A DNA stretch of 64,000 nucleotides from Actinomadura barringtoniae. Its GTDB lineage: Bacteria > Actinomycetota > Actinomycetes > Streptosporangiales > Streptosporangiaceae. Under the pieces are notes generated by a model. That model worked only from the letters and a program-made list of their open reading frames with translations. It did not search any database and was not told where the DNA came from. The number at the start of each line of letters is the position of its first letter. Within the stretch, counting starts at the first letter, position 1. Of this stretch, positions 53,524-62,034 are shown one piece after another. A program made the position numbers and the translations under genes. The DNA lies in contig NZ_JAGEOJ010000001.1 in NCBI RefSeq assembly GCF_017573505.1, positions 1-64,000 of the forward strand. The letters are read 5' to 3'.

Positions 53524-54705
53524 ATGGTCGCCGTGGTGTTCTTCCGTGAGTGGCAGGATCGCGTCCCCGGTGAGTCCCGGAGCCTCGCGCGCGCCCGCGA
53601 CCTGGCGAACGAGCTGGGTCTGCTGGATGTGGATCTGCCCTTGATCGTCGTTGTCGGGTCCAAGGGGAAGGGCACGTGCGCGACGTACGCGTCCGCGACG
53701 CTGGCCGCCGCCGGGCTGCGCGTCTGTACGGTCACCAGCCCCGGCCTGCGCGGCGATCGCGACCGCATCCGGCTGAACGGGAGGTCGGTGAGCGAGTCCG
53801 AGCTGGCCTCCCTGGCCGAACGCCTGGACAAGGCGATCGGCGTCCTGCCGCCTCGCAGCGACGGATATCTGGCCCCCACCGGGCTCTTCACGCTCGCCGG
53901 AGTGCTGCACGCCCGTACGGAAGGGGCCGACGCGCTGGTCCTGGAGGCGGGCATGGGCGGCCGGGGCGACGAGGTCTCGCTCTTCTCCCCCGCCACCGTT
54001 GCCATCACGCCGATCTTCGGCGAGCACCTGGGCAAGCTCGGCGACACCCCCGCCGAGATCGCGACCGAGAAGTCCGGCGTGATCAAGCCGTCCACGCGTG
54101 CGGTCGTGTCGGCGGCCCAGACGCCGGACGTCGCCGAGGCGCTGGACCGCGCGTACGACGGGATCGAGTACGCGCCGTCCACCGGGCTGGGCGACGATCT
54201 GCTGCCCGCGGGCCTCGGGCGGGCGAACGCCGAGGTCGGCTGCGCGGCGGCGCTCGCGTTGCTGGGTGAACGACCTGCGGCGCTGGAGGCGATGCTGAGG
54301 ACGGTCCGGCTGCCCGGACGCCTGTCGTGGCACCGCATTCCGGGCGCGCAGGTGCTGGCCGACTGCGCGATCAACCGTGCGGGGGTCGCGGTGGCGCTGG
54401 AGACCGCGCGGGAACGCTGGGGCGGCATCGACCACGCGTTCGTCTGCCTGCCCGACCACAAGGACCTGGACGGCGCGATCGCCGAGCTGGGCGATCTGCC
54501 GGTCACGTTCGTGCGGCTGCCGTTCGAGCGGCTGAGCTTCGAGCACCCGCTGCCGCCCGCCTGGAAGGTGCTGGACGCGGTGGACCTCACGCCGGGGCTG
54601 ATCGCCGGGCAGGGCCGTCACGTGGTCGCGCTCGGCACCGTCTACTTCATCTCGGCGGTGCTCAACGCGATCAACGCCGATACGGAGCGGCTTTTCGTGC
54701 TGTAG
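53524..54705 (+). CDS. FolC-like Mur ligase family protein (paralogue of folC)
   Basis: A 393-aa protein with the same fold as the neighbouring FolC. The P-loop is changed to GSKGKGT (45-51). LVLEAGMGGRGDE replaces EVGMGGTWD, and TPIFGEHLGKLGDT replaces TPIGLDHTRYLGDT. It keeps the helper Glu and His. It is shorter than FolC and the C-terminal domain differs. It may glutamylate, or ligate amino acids to, another substrate (for example a pterin or F420-like cofactor). That is inference. Its 3' end overlaps the convergent MFS gene by 35 nt. Confidence 0.8.
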   Translation: MVAVVFFREWQDRVPGESRSLARARDLANELGLLDVDLPLIVVVGSKGKGTCATYASATLAAAGLRVCTVTSPGLRGDRDRIRLNGRSVSESELASLAERLDKAIGVLPPRSDGYLAPTGLFTLAGVLHARTEGADALVLEAGMGGRGDEVSLFSPATVAITPIFGEHLGKLGDTPAEIATEKSGVIKPSTRAVVSAAQTPDVAEALDRAYDGIEYAPSTGLGDDLLPAGLGRANAEVGCAAALALLGERPAALEAMLRTVRLPGRLSWHRIPGAQVLADCAINRAGVAVALETARERWGGIDHAFVCLPDHKDLDGAIAELGDLPVTFVRLPFERLSFEHPLPPAWKVLDAVDLTPGLIAGQGRHVVALGTVYFISAVLNAINADTERLFVL

Positions 54706-56035
54706 GCGCGTCCCGTTCCGCCGCCGTGTCCCGGCGACCGGCGCGCGGCAGGGCCACCAGCGCGACGGCCAGTCCGAGCAAGGCGATCGCGGCGAAGGCC
54801 ACGAACCCGCCGGTGAACGCCATGGGCGCCGCCGCCTGGGCGCCCGCCGCCGCGGTGACCGTGCGGACGATGGTGTTCACGCCGGATGCCGCGCCGGTCT
54901 GGTGCGGGGCGACGGCGCCGACCACGAGCGTGCCGATGGCGGCGAACGCCAGGCCGTACCCGGCGCCGATGAAGACCCCGGCCGCGTACAACTCGGCCAT
55001 GTGCCCGTGCGCCACGGCCAGGAACAGGAAGGCGACAGCGGCGAGCACTCCCCCGGCGGCGAGCGAGAAGCGCGCTCCGAGGCGCGGCGCGAGCGGGCTC
55101 ACCGCGAGCGTGAGGACGGCGACCGGCAACATCACCAGACCCGCGTCGGTGGCCGATCCGCCCAAGTGAGGCGCCTGAACGAGGCGCGGGACCATCGTCG
55201 TCCCGCCGAACAGCGCGACCGCGATCAGGCCGGTGAACAGGTTCGTGGTGCCGAGCGGCGGGCGGACGACGAGCGCGAGGTCGACCAGCGGATCGCGGAC
55301 GCGGCGCTCGGTCAGGGCGAACGCGGCCAGGAGCGCGACGGCCGAGGCCGCCAGCGCGAGGGCCCAGGCCCATCCCCAGGTCCGGGCCTGGCTGATCGCC
55401 AGGAGCAGGCAGATCAGGGCGCCCGACAGGAGGGCGGCTCCGGCCAGGTCGACGCGGCCGGGCCGCAGGTCGTGCGCGGCGGGCACCGAGGGAGCGAGGG
55501 CGAGGGAGACCAGGCCCAGCCCGAGCGTCAACCAGAAGAGCGAGGACGTGCCGAAGGCGTCCACGAGCGGCCCGGACACGACCATGCCGAGCGAGCCGCC
55601 GATGCCGAACATGCCGCTGAGGAGCGCGGCGAGTTTGGGGACGTGTGCGGGCGCCGCACTCGTCCGCACGATCCCGAAGGCCAGCGGGAACACGCCGCCC
55701 GCCGTTCCTTGGAGAGCGCGGCCCGCGACCAGCCAGCCGAGCGAGCCCGCCAGCGCGCAGACCAGGCTGCCCGCCGCGAAGAGGGCCAGGCAGGCCAGCA
55801 GCGCGCGGCGGTGCCCGAACATGTCGCCGAGCCGCCCGGCGATCGGCGTGGTCACCGCACTGGCCAGCATGAACGCCGTGAGCGCCCAGGTCGCGGCCGC
55901 CGGTGAGACGCCGAACTCGCGGCCGAACGCGGGCAGCGCGGCCAGCACGATCGTCTGGGCGAGCGCGGCGGACAGCGCCGCCGCCATCAGCGCGGGCACC
56001 ATCAGGTCGTCCCGGCGCCTCCCCCACATCCCCAT
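54671..56035 (-). CDS. MFS exporter (DHA2-like) with iron-box promoter
   Basis: A 454-aa transporter with about 14 helices. MVPALMAAALSAALAQTIVL, ALTAFMLASAVTTPIAGRLG and DMFGHRRALLACLALFAAGS carry the MFS loop 2-3 motif (GxLGDxxGHRR). SGPLVDAFGTSSLFWLTLGL and AAGVNT-like GAASGVNTIVRTV fit the drug:H+ antiporter-2 group. AAGGGG lies eight nt before the ATG. A 19-bp IdeR/DmdR-type iron box lies 22 nt upstream of the start, so iron-dependent repression is expected. A siderophore exporter is the natural guess. Confidence 0.85.
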   Translation of the reverse strand: MGMWGRRRDDLMVPALMAAALSAALAQTIVLAALPAFGREFGVSPAAATWALTAFMLASAVTTPIAGRLGDMFGHRRALLACLALFAAGSLVCALAGSLGWLVAGRALQGTAGGVFPLAFGIVRTSAAPAHVPKLAALLSGMFGIGGSLGMVVSGPLVDAFGTSSLFWLTLGLGLVSLALAPSVPAAHDLRPGRVDLAGAALLSGALICLLLAISQARTWGWAWALALAASAVALLAAFALTERRVRDPLVDLALVVRPPLGTTNLFTGLIAVALFGGTTMVPRLVQAPHLGGSATDAGLVMLPVAVLTLAVSPLAPRLGARFSLAAGGVLAAVAFLFLAVAHGHMAELYAAGVFIGAGYGLAFAAIGTLVVGAVAPHQTGAASGVNTIVRTVTAAAGAQAAAPMAFTGGFVAFAAIALLGLAVALVALPRAGRRDTAAERDAPTARKAAPYRR

Positions 56036-56056
56036 GTGCGACCCCTTCCGTGCGAT

Positions 56057-56075
56057 TTAGGTTAGGCAAACCTAA
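56057..56075. promoter_or_regulatory. IdeR/DmdR-type iron box
   Basis: TTAGGTTAGGCAAACCTAA matches the DtxR/IdeR consensus TTAGGTTAGGCTAACCTAA at 18 of 19 positions. It lies between the MFS gene (start 56035, leftward) and the TetR gene (start 56122, rightward). Iron-loaded repressor would bind and shut off the nearer MFS promoter, and probably the TetR promoter as well. Confidence 0.87.
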
Positions 56076-56077
56076 TT

Positions 56078-56099
56078 CTTGCGGACAGTTGTCCGCAAG
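56078..56099. promoter_or_regulatory. TetR-type operator next to the iron box
   Basis: CTTGCGGAC (56078-56086) and GTCCGCAAG (56091-56099) are perfect 9-bp arms with spacer AGTT. It starts two bp after the iron box. The TetR encoded 22 bp away is the likely ligand-responsive repressor. Confidence 0.8.
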
Positions 56100-56121
56100 A
56101 GGGTCGGATAGCGTTCGTTCC

Positions 56122-56871
56122 GTGACCGAGCCAGACGCTTCACCGACCGCCTCCCCGACCGCGCGGCGGGCCTGGGGCAGCCTCAGCCGGGCGGAGATCG
56201 TCGCCGCGGCGCTCGACATCGCCCGCGGCGAGGGCATGGCGGCGCTGACGATCCGGCGGCTCGCGTCCGAGCTGGGCGCGAGCCGGATGGCGCTCTACCG
56301 GCACGTGGAGGACAAGGAGGCCCTGGTCGACCTCGTGCTGAACGCGATCGCCGAGCACGACGTGGTCCCGCCCGACATCGAGGACGGGCCCTGGCAGGAC
56401 CGGCTGCGGCGGCTGGCGGCGGGTATCCGGCGCGAGCTGCTCGCCTACCCGGGCATGACCGACGTGCTGATCTCACGGTCGTACCACGGGCCCGGGGCGC
56501 TGCACCTGGTGGAGACGATCCTGCGGGTGCTGGCGGACGCCGGGCTGGACGAGCGCCGGTCGGCACGGCTCTACCTGGTCTTCATCGACCTCGTGCTCGG
56601 CCGTCTCCACCGCGAGCTGCACGCCGATCCGGTCGGGCACCACCGCAACGCCAACATCGTGGCCGTGGCCGAGCGCAGCGACGGCGACCATCCCCGGCTG
56701 CGCGCCGTCGAGCCGTACCTGCGGGACGTCAGTGCGGCGGACGTGCTGGAGGCGGAGCTGGACATGTTCATCCTGGCCGTGGAGACGGCCGCGGAGGCGT
56801 CCGCGAAGGCGTCCGCGAAGGCGTCCGGGGAGACGGCCGCGGAGGCGGTCGCCGGGCGCGAGTCCCAGTGA
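56122..56871 (+). CDS. TetR family regulator with tetracycline-repressor type C-terminal domain
   Basis: A 249-aa protein. SLSRAEIVAAALDIARGEGMAALTIRRLASELGASRMALYRHVEDKEALVDLVL at about 20-73 is the DNA-binding domain in the TetR_C subgroup form (LYRHVEDK). The C-terminal domain includes DVLISRSYHGPGALHLVETI. The last 30 residues are an Ala/Ser/Lys/Glu repeat (ASAKASAKASGETAAEA, from a 12-bp unit GCGTCCGCGAAG). The GTG at 56122 lies 22 bp after its presumed operator. It likely controls the divergent MFS exporter. Confidence 0.9.
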   Translation: MTEPDASPTASPTARRAWGSLSRAEIVAAALDIARGEGMAALTIRRLASELGASRMALYRHVEDKEALVDLVLNAIAEHDVVPPDIEDGPWQDRLRRLAAGIRRELLAYPGMTDVLISRSYHGPGALHLVETILRVLADAGLDERRSARLYLVFIDLVLGRLHRELHADPVGHHRNANIVAVAERSDGDHPRLRAVEPYLRDVSAADVLEAELDMFILAVETAAEASAKASAKASGETAAEAVAGRESQ

Positions 56872-56958
56872 ATTCGACGAGCAAATCCGCTGTCCTTTAT
56901 TCACCCCAATTCAGGGCGAATGAAAGCGGGCTGAATAACGGCTGAAGGTGCGGCGGGG

Positions 56959-58038
56959 TCAGAAGCGCTTGTCGAGGTCGCCGCGCATCTTGCCCATGAG
57001 CGCCGCCATGCCCGCGATGTCGGGGATCGGCGTCGGCATGTTGGTGGCGATCACGCCGAACGAGCCCTTCGTGGCCCAGGCGCAGTAGACGTGCACGTCG
57101 CTGAGGACCTGGAAGGTGCCGCACACCGCCTGGCCGCCGCCCTTGCCCGGCGCCTCGGTATTGGCGGTGAGGGCCGTGCTCGGCTTGACCTTGTTGAGGA
57201 ACTCCAGCGGGTCGCCGGTGTCGGTGACGCCGCCGACGAACAGGAGCTGCTGCGGGCCCACCAGCGGCGCGGAGTAGACGGCGACGGCGTTGCCCGGCTC
57301 GTCGGCCCCGGCGGCGCGCACGCCCGCCATGACGAACGGGTAGGCGGCGGTGGCGGCGGGCAGTGCCGTGGTCCTGTTGAGGCCGCCCGCGACGCCGGCC
57401 GCGCCGACGACCCGCTTCTTCTGCACGGGCGTCGCGGTGCGGCCGTCGGCGGGCTTGAGGATCAGGTAGCCCGCGACCGCGACGATCACCAGCCCGACGC
57501 CGACGGCGAAGATCGCGCCGAACACCCCGGCCGTGGAGCGCTTCTTCCTGGGCCGGTCGGACGGCATCACCGGGTAGCCGCCGGACGTCTGCGGCCCCGG
57601 CTCCAGCACCGGGTAGCCGCCCGAGGTCAGCGACCCCTCGGACATGATCGGATATCCCCCGGTGCCGCCGTTGGCTCCGGAGGCGTACGCGTCCTGCCGC
57701 ACGACCGGATAGCCGCCCGAGGCCAGGGACTCGTCGCTCACGATCGGGTAGCCGCCGGACGCCACCGGCTCGTCGTGGATGACGGGGAACCCGCCCGTGC
57801 CCGACATGCCGTCCGGCAGGTCGTCCGGCACGATCGGGTACCCGCCGGTGTTCGACGGGTCGTCCGAGACGATCGGATAACCGCCCGAGGCCGACACCGA
57901 CGCCGGCGGGTCGGAGGGCGCCCGCATCCACCAGGGACCGTGCCCCGGATCGTCCAGCCCGGCGTGACCGGGGTCGTCGAGACCCGCGGCGTCCTCCGGC
58001 GCATCGGGCATGTCCGGTTGGGCAACCGACTCCGCCAT
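56959..58038 (-). CDS. Single-pass membrane protein with GGYPI repeats and C-x12-C domain (paralogue A)
   Basis: A 359-aa protein of no named family. The cytoplasmic N-terminus holds eight GG(Y/F)P(I/V)-type repeats between about 51 and 157. A basic DRPRKKR stop and one membrane helix at about 171-195 follow (VFGAIFAVGVGLVIVAVAGYLIL). The extracytoplasmic part (200-359) contains LLFVGGVTDTGDP, then Cys306 and Cys319 in VCGTFQVLSDVHVYCAWATK, and SFGVIATNMP near the end. The protein at 60842-61792 has the same layout and the same C-x12-C-AWAT core. GGGGGTGAG precedes the ATG. valS lies 63 nt upstream on the same strand. Confidence 0.78.
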   Translation of the reverse strand: MAESVAQPDMPDAPEDAAGLDDPGHAGLDDPGHGPWWMRAPSDPPASVSASGGYPIVSDDPSNTGGYPIVPDDLPDGMSGTGGFPVIHDEPVASGGYPIVSDESLASGGYPVVRQDAYASGANGGTGGYPIMSEGSLTSGGYPVLEPGPQTSGGYPVMPSDRPRKKRSTAGVFGAIFAVGVGLVIVAVAGYLILKPADGRTATPVQKKRVVGAAGVAGGLNRTTALPAATAAYPFVMAGVRAAGADEPGNAVAVYSAPLVGPQQLLFVGGVTDTGDPLEFLNKVKPSTALTANTEAPGKGGGQAVCGTFQVLSDVHVYCAWATKGSFGVIATNMPTPIPDIAGMAALMGKMRGDLDKRF

Positions 58039-58101
58039 CTCACCCCCAGCGTCGACAATCCCGCCCATAAATGCTCACCGGGATCGTAGCCGGAGATCCA
58101 C

Positions 58102-60717
58102 TCACGCGCCGGGCAGAGCGGCCAGCTGGGCCTCCAGGCGCCGGATGTCGCTCTCGGCCTGGGCCAGACGCTCACGGTTCTTGGCGACGACGTTCTCGGG
58201 CGCCTTGGCCATGAACGCCTCGTTCCCCAGCTTCTTGTTGGTCTGCTCGACCTCCTTGCGCGCCGCGGCCAGGTCCTTCTCCAGCCGCTTGCGCTCGGCC
58301 GCGACGTCGATCGCCCCGGCGGTGTCGAGCTGGACCGTCACGCCCTCGACGGGCAGCGAGGCGGTCGCGGAGAACGCGTCGCCGGGCGGCGTCAGGCGCA
58401 GGAGGGAACGGATGCCCTCCTCGTGGCCGGCCAGCGGCGAACCGTCGAAGCTCAGCGCGGCCGCGACCTTCTGGCCGGGCTTCAGGCCCTGGTCGGCGCG
58501 GAACCGGCGGACCTCGGTGACCAGGCGCTGGAGCGACTCCACGATCGCCGTGGCGTCCTTGTCCAGCCGCGCCTCGTCGGCGGACGGCCACTCGGCCAGG
58601 ACGAGCGTCTGCTCGCCGGTCAGCGACGTCCACAGCTCCTCGGTGACGAACGGGGTCACCGGGTGGAGCAGCCGCAGCAGCGTGTCCAGCACCTCGCCCA
58701 GCACGCGCCGGGTGTTGTCGGCGCGGTGGTCGTTCAGCTGCACCTTGGACAGCTCGACGTACCAGTCGCAGACCTCGTCCCACGCGAAGTGGTAGAGCGT
58801 CTCGCAGGCCTTGGCGAACTCGTAGTTCTCCAGCTGGTCGTCCACCTCGGCCACGACCGTGTTGAGGCGCGACAGGATCCAGCGGTCGATCGTGGTGAGC
58901 TCGCCCTCGGCGGGCAGCTCGCCGCGCACGTGCGCGCCGTTCAGCAGCGCGAAGCGGGTGGCGTTCCACAGCTTGTTGCAGAAGTTGCGCGAGCCCTGCG
59001 CCCACTCCTCGGCCACCGGGACGTCGCCGCCGGGGTTGGCGCCGCGCAGCAGGGTGAAGCGGGTCGCGTCGGCGCCGTAGCGCTCGATCCAGTCCAGCGG
59101 GTCGACGACGTTGCCGAACGACTTGGACATCTTCTTGCCGTGCTGGTCGCGGACCATGCCGTGCAGGACGATGGTCTTGAACGGCTCGACGCCGTCCATC
59201 GCGTACAGCCCGAACATCATCATCCGGGCGACCCAGAAGAACAGGATGTCGTAGCCGGTGACGAGCGCGGACGTCGGGTAGAAGCGCTTCAGGTCGGCGG
59301 TCTCGTCCGGCCAGCCGAGCGTGGAGAACGGCCAGAGCGCCGAGGAGAACCAGGTGTCCAGGACGTCGGTGTCCTGCGTCCAGCCTGCGGGCGGCTCCTC
59401 GTCGGGACCCGCGCAGAACGTCTCGCCGTCCGGGCCGTACCAGACCGGGATGCGGTGACCCCACCACAGCTGGCGGCTGATGCACCAGTCGTGCATGTTG
59501 TCGACCCAGGCGAAGTAGCGCGCGGCCATCTCCGGCGGGTGGATCTTCACGCGGTCGTCGCGGACGGCGTCACCGGCCGCCTTGGCCAGCGGCTCGACCT
59601 TGACGAACCACTGCAGCGAGACGCGCGGCTCGACGACCGTGGAGCAGCGCTGGCAGTGGCCGACGGCGTGCTCGTACGGGCGGATCTCCTTGACGATCAG
59701 GCCCTGCTCGCGCAGCGCCGCGACCACGGCCGGACGCGCCTCGAAGCGGTCCAGTCCCTCGAAGGGGCCGTGCGCGGTGATCACGCCGCGCTCGTCCAGG
59801 ATCGTGATCGAGGGCAGCGAGTGGCGGCGGCCGATCTCGAAGTCGTTCGGGTCGTGCGCCGGGGTGACCTTGACCGCGCCGGTGCCGAACGCGGGGTCGA
59901 CGTGCTCGTCGGCCACGATCGGGATGCGGCGGCCGGTCAGCGGCAGCTCGATGTCGGTGCCGACCAGGTGCCTGTAGCGGTCGTCCTCGGGGTGCACGGC
60001 CACGGCGGTGTCGCCGAGCATCGTCTCGGCCCGGGTCGTCGCCACCACGACGTCGTCGGAGTAGCGGATGGAGACCAGCTCGCCCTCGCGGTCGGCGTGC
60101 TCCACCTCGATGTCGGACAGGGCCGTCAGGCAGCGCGGGCACCAGTTGATGATCCGCTCGGCCCGGTAGATCAGCCCGTCCTCGAACAGCCGCTTGAAGA
60201 TCGTCCGGACGGCGCGGGCGCGGTCGTCGTCCATGGTGAACGCCTCGCGGGCCCAGTCGACGCTGTCGCCCAGCCGCTTCATCTGGCCGAGGATCCGGCC
60301 GCCGGACTCGGTCTTCCACTGCCAGACCCGGTCCACGAACGCCTCGCGGCCGAGGTCGTGGCGGGACAGGCCCTCCTTGGCCAGCTCGCGCTCGACGACG
60401 TTCTGGGTGGCGATCCCGGCGTGGTCCATGCCCGGGACCCAGGCGGTCTCATGCCCCTGCATGCGGCGCCGCCTGATCAGCGTGTCCTGGATCGAGTGAT
60501 CCAGGGCGTGACCCATGTGCAGCGATCCGGTGACATTGGGCGGGGGGATAACAATCGAGAACGCGGGGGCCTCGGGGTGCCGAGCAGCGTCGGCGGCGAA
60601 GTAGCCTGCGGATACCCAGCGTTCGTAGAGCCTGCCCTCGACGTTCGCCGGCTGGTACTGGGTGGGCAGGTCGACATCGGCGGCCCCCGGGCCGCTCTGA
60701 CTGCTGGGCTGTGTCAC
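58102..60717 (-). CDS. valS: Valyl-tRNA synthetase
   Basis: An 871-aa class I synthetase. [15 protein letters not shown] holds the HIGH-type motif HMGH (67-70), and [14 protein letters not shown] the KMSKS loop. The editing domain lies between ([19 protein letters not shown]). The C-terminal 70 residues are the tRNA-binding coiled coil ([20 protein letters not shown]). The GTG at 60717 is chosen. An upstream GTG or ATG would add 17 residues. No T-box is visible in the 125-nt divergent leader. Confidence 0.97.
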   Translation of the reverse strand: MTQPSSQSGPGAADVDLPTQYQPANVEGRLYERWVSAGYFAADAARHPEAPAFSIVIPPPNVTGSLHMGHALDHSIQDTLIRRRRMQGHETAWVPGMDHAGIATQNVVERELAKEGLSRHDLGREAFVDRVWQWKTESGGRILGQMKRLGDSVDWAREAFTMDDDRARAVRTIFKRLFEDGLIYRAERIINWCPRCLTALSDIEVEHADREGELVSIRYSDDVVVATTRAETMLGDTAVAVHPEDDRYRHLVGTDIELPLTGRRIPIVADEHVDPAFGTGAVKVTPAHDPNDFEIGRRHSLPSITILDERGVITAHGPFEGLDRFEARPAVVAALREQGLIVKEIRPYEHAVGHCQRCSTVVEPRVSLQWFVKVEPLAKAAGDAVRDDRVKIHPPEMAARYFAWVDNMHDWCISRQLWWGHRIPVWYGPDGETFCAGPDEEPPAGWTQDTDVLDTWFSSALWPFSTLGWPDETADLKRFYPTSALVTGYDILFFWVARMMMFGLYAMDGVEPFKTIVLHGMVRDQHGKKMSKSFGNVVDPLDWIERYGADATRFTLLRGANPGGDVPVAEEWAQGSRNFCNKLWNATRFALLNGAHVRGELPAEGELTTIDRWILSRLNTVVAEVDDQLENYEFAKACETLYHFAWDEVCDWYVELSKVQLNDHRADNTRRVLGEVLDTLLRLLHPVTPFVTEELWTSLTGEQTLVLAEWPSADEARLDKDATAIVESLQRLVTEVRRFRADQGLKPGQKVAAALSFDGSPLAGHEEGIRSLLRLTPPGDAFSATASLPVEGVTVQLDTAGAIDVAAERKRLEKDLAAARKEVEQTNKKLGNEAFMAKAPENVVAKNRERLAQAESDIRRLEAQLAALPGA

Positions 60718-60841
60718 GGGCCCAGATTCTACGGGGAGGCGGCAGGTAGAACGCGCCGCCTCGGACAAGCGTCAAAAGAAGAGCACTAACGGCCGGTAGG
60801 TCCTTCGCGTGAGCCCGCCCGGCGCTAGAGGAGATGACGAC

Positions 60842-61792
60842 ATGAGCGGTTGGAACCCCCCGCCGGGCCAAGGCGGTCAGGGTGGCTACGGCCAGCAGCC
60901 TCCGCAGGGTCCGGGTGGGTACGGCCAGCAGCCGCCTCAAGGCCCGGGTGGATATGGGCAGCAGCCTCCGCAGGGCCCCGGCGGCTATGGGCAGCAGCCG
61001 CCTCAGGGGCCTGGGGGCTATGGCCAGCAGCCCCCGCAGCAGCCGGGTTGGGGCCAGCCTCCGGGCGGTCCCGGTGGCCCCGGTGGCTATGGCGGGCAGC
61101 AGCCGCCTCCCCCCGGTGGCGGTTACCCGCCGCCCGGCGGGATGCCCGGCGCCCCGCCCCCGTACGGCCAGCCGACCAGCCCGTACGGCCCGCCCAAGCG
61201 CAAGTCGAGCGCCGGCCTGATCATCGGCCTGGTGGGCGGCGGCCTGGTGCTGGTCGTGGTCCTGGTGATCGTGGTCGTCGCCGTGTCCAGCAGCGGCGGC
61301 GGCAAGAAGTACGACATCGGTACCCCCTCGACCGCCGCGGGCCTGTCCCGCGACACCGCCACCGAGGCGGGCCTGTCGACCACGATCTCCTCGATCCGCA
61401 GCCAGATGGAGACCTCGGCCCGGGGCAAGATCGACTCGTTCAGCTCCGCGTTCTACAAGGACCCGAGCGGCACCTCCAGCGGCACCACCCCGGCCGGCGT
61501 GATGTTCATCGGCGGCACCGGCGACCTGGGCGGCCAGTCCGACGACTTCATCAAGGGCTTCAAGGAGGCCGCGTCCCGCACCGGGACGCCCGCCACCGAC
61601 ACCGACCCGGGCTCGCACGGCGGCCACGCCGCCTGCGCCCAGATCAGCCGCGTCGGTGTGACGATCTCCGAGTGCGCCTGGGCGACCGACAGCACCTTCG
61701 GCGTGGTCGTGCCGACCTCGCCCAACTCCTCGGTGTCCTCCACCGCCGACCTGATGCGCAAGTTCCGCGACGATGTGGAGACCGAGAAGTAA
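60842..61792 (+). CDS. Single-pass membrane protein with GYGQQPPQGPG repeats and C-x12-C domain (paralogue B)
   Basis: A 316-aa protein. Residues 14-68 are five copies of an 11-residue Gly/Tyr/Gln/Pro unit, then a Pro-rich stretch to about 118, the basic PPKRKSS and one membrane helix at about 125-149 (LIIGLVGGGLVLVVVLVIVVV). The extracytoplasmic domain (150-316) has VMFIGGTGDLGG, then Cys265 and Cys278 in ACAQISRVGVTISECAWATD, and TFGVVVPTSP. It is a clear paralogue of the protein at 56959-58038. GAGGAG lies eight nt before the ATG at 60842. It is divergent from valS. Confidence 0.8.
   Translation: MSGWNPPPGQGGQGGYGQQPPQGPGGYGQQPPQGPGGYGQQPPQGPGGYGQQPPQGPGGYGQQPPQQPGWGQPPGGPGGPGGYGGQQPPPPGGGYPPPGGMPGAPPPYGQPTSPYGPPKRKSSAGLIIGLVGGGLVLVVVLVIVVVAVSSSGGGKKYDIGTPSTAAGLSRDTATEAGLSTTISSIRSQMETSARGKIDSFSSAFYKDPSGTSSGTTPAGVMFIGGTGDLGGQSDDFIKGFKEAASRTGTPATDTDPGSHGGHAACAQISRVGVTISECAWATDSTFGVVVPTSPNSSVSSTADLMRKFRDDVETEK
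60881..61045. repeat. 33-bp in-frame tandem repeat, five copies
   Basis: Five 33-bp units encode GGYGQQPPQGP. The copies differ mainly at third codon positions, so protein-level selection is likely. Confidence 0.93.
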
Positions 61793-61810
61793 GTCTCCGC
61801 GGTGAGACTT
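61791..61810 (+). terminator. Short terminator hairpin after paralogue B
   Basis: AAGTCTC (61791-61797) and GAGACTT (61804-61810) form a 7-bp stem at the stop codon of the gene, followed by TCC. It is short but placed correctly. Confidence 0.5.
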
Positions 61811-62034
61811 TCCTGATCGCCGAGTAACGATCTGATCACCGGCCGGAGCGGCCGGGGACCGGCTGCCGGCCGGCGTGCGTCCAAGGTTCCGGATGCGCGC
61901 CGGCCGAGCCGTTTTGAAGATCAGAATGCGTTTTCCCGTACCGGCCGGGACACAGGTCACCTGACATCGGGTCACCGCGGCAGGCAGGGTGTCCGGGACA
62001 TCCGCACACCGGCGCGCAACGGGAAGGGGGCGGG

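Noticed and set aside
56872..56958. Terminator between the TetR gene and paralogue A
   Set aside because: Some imperfect complementarity around ATTCACC/GGGCGAAT is visible, but no stable stem could be drawn with confidence.
60718..60841. T-box leader for valS
   Set aside because: The leader is too short and lacks the T-box sequence and specifier stem.
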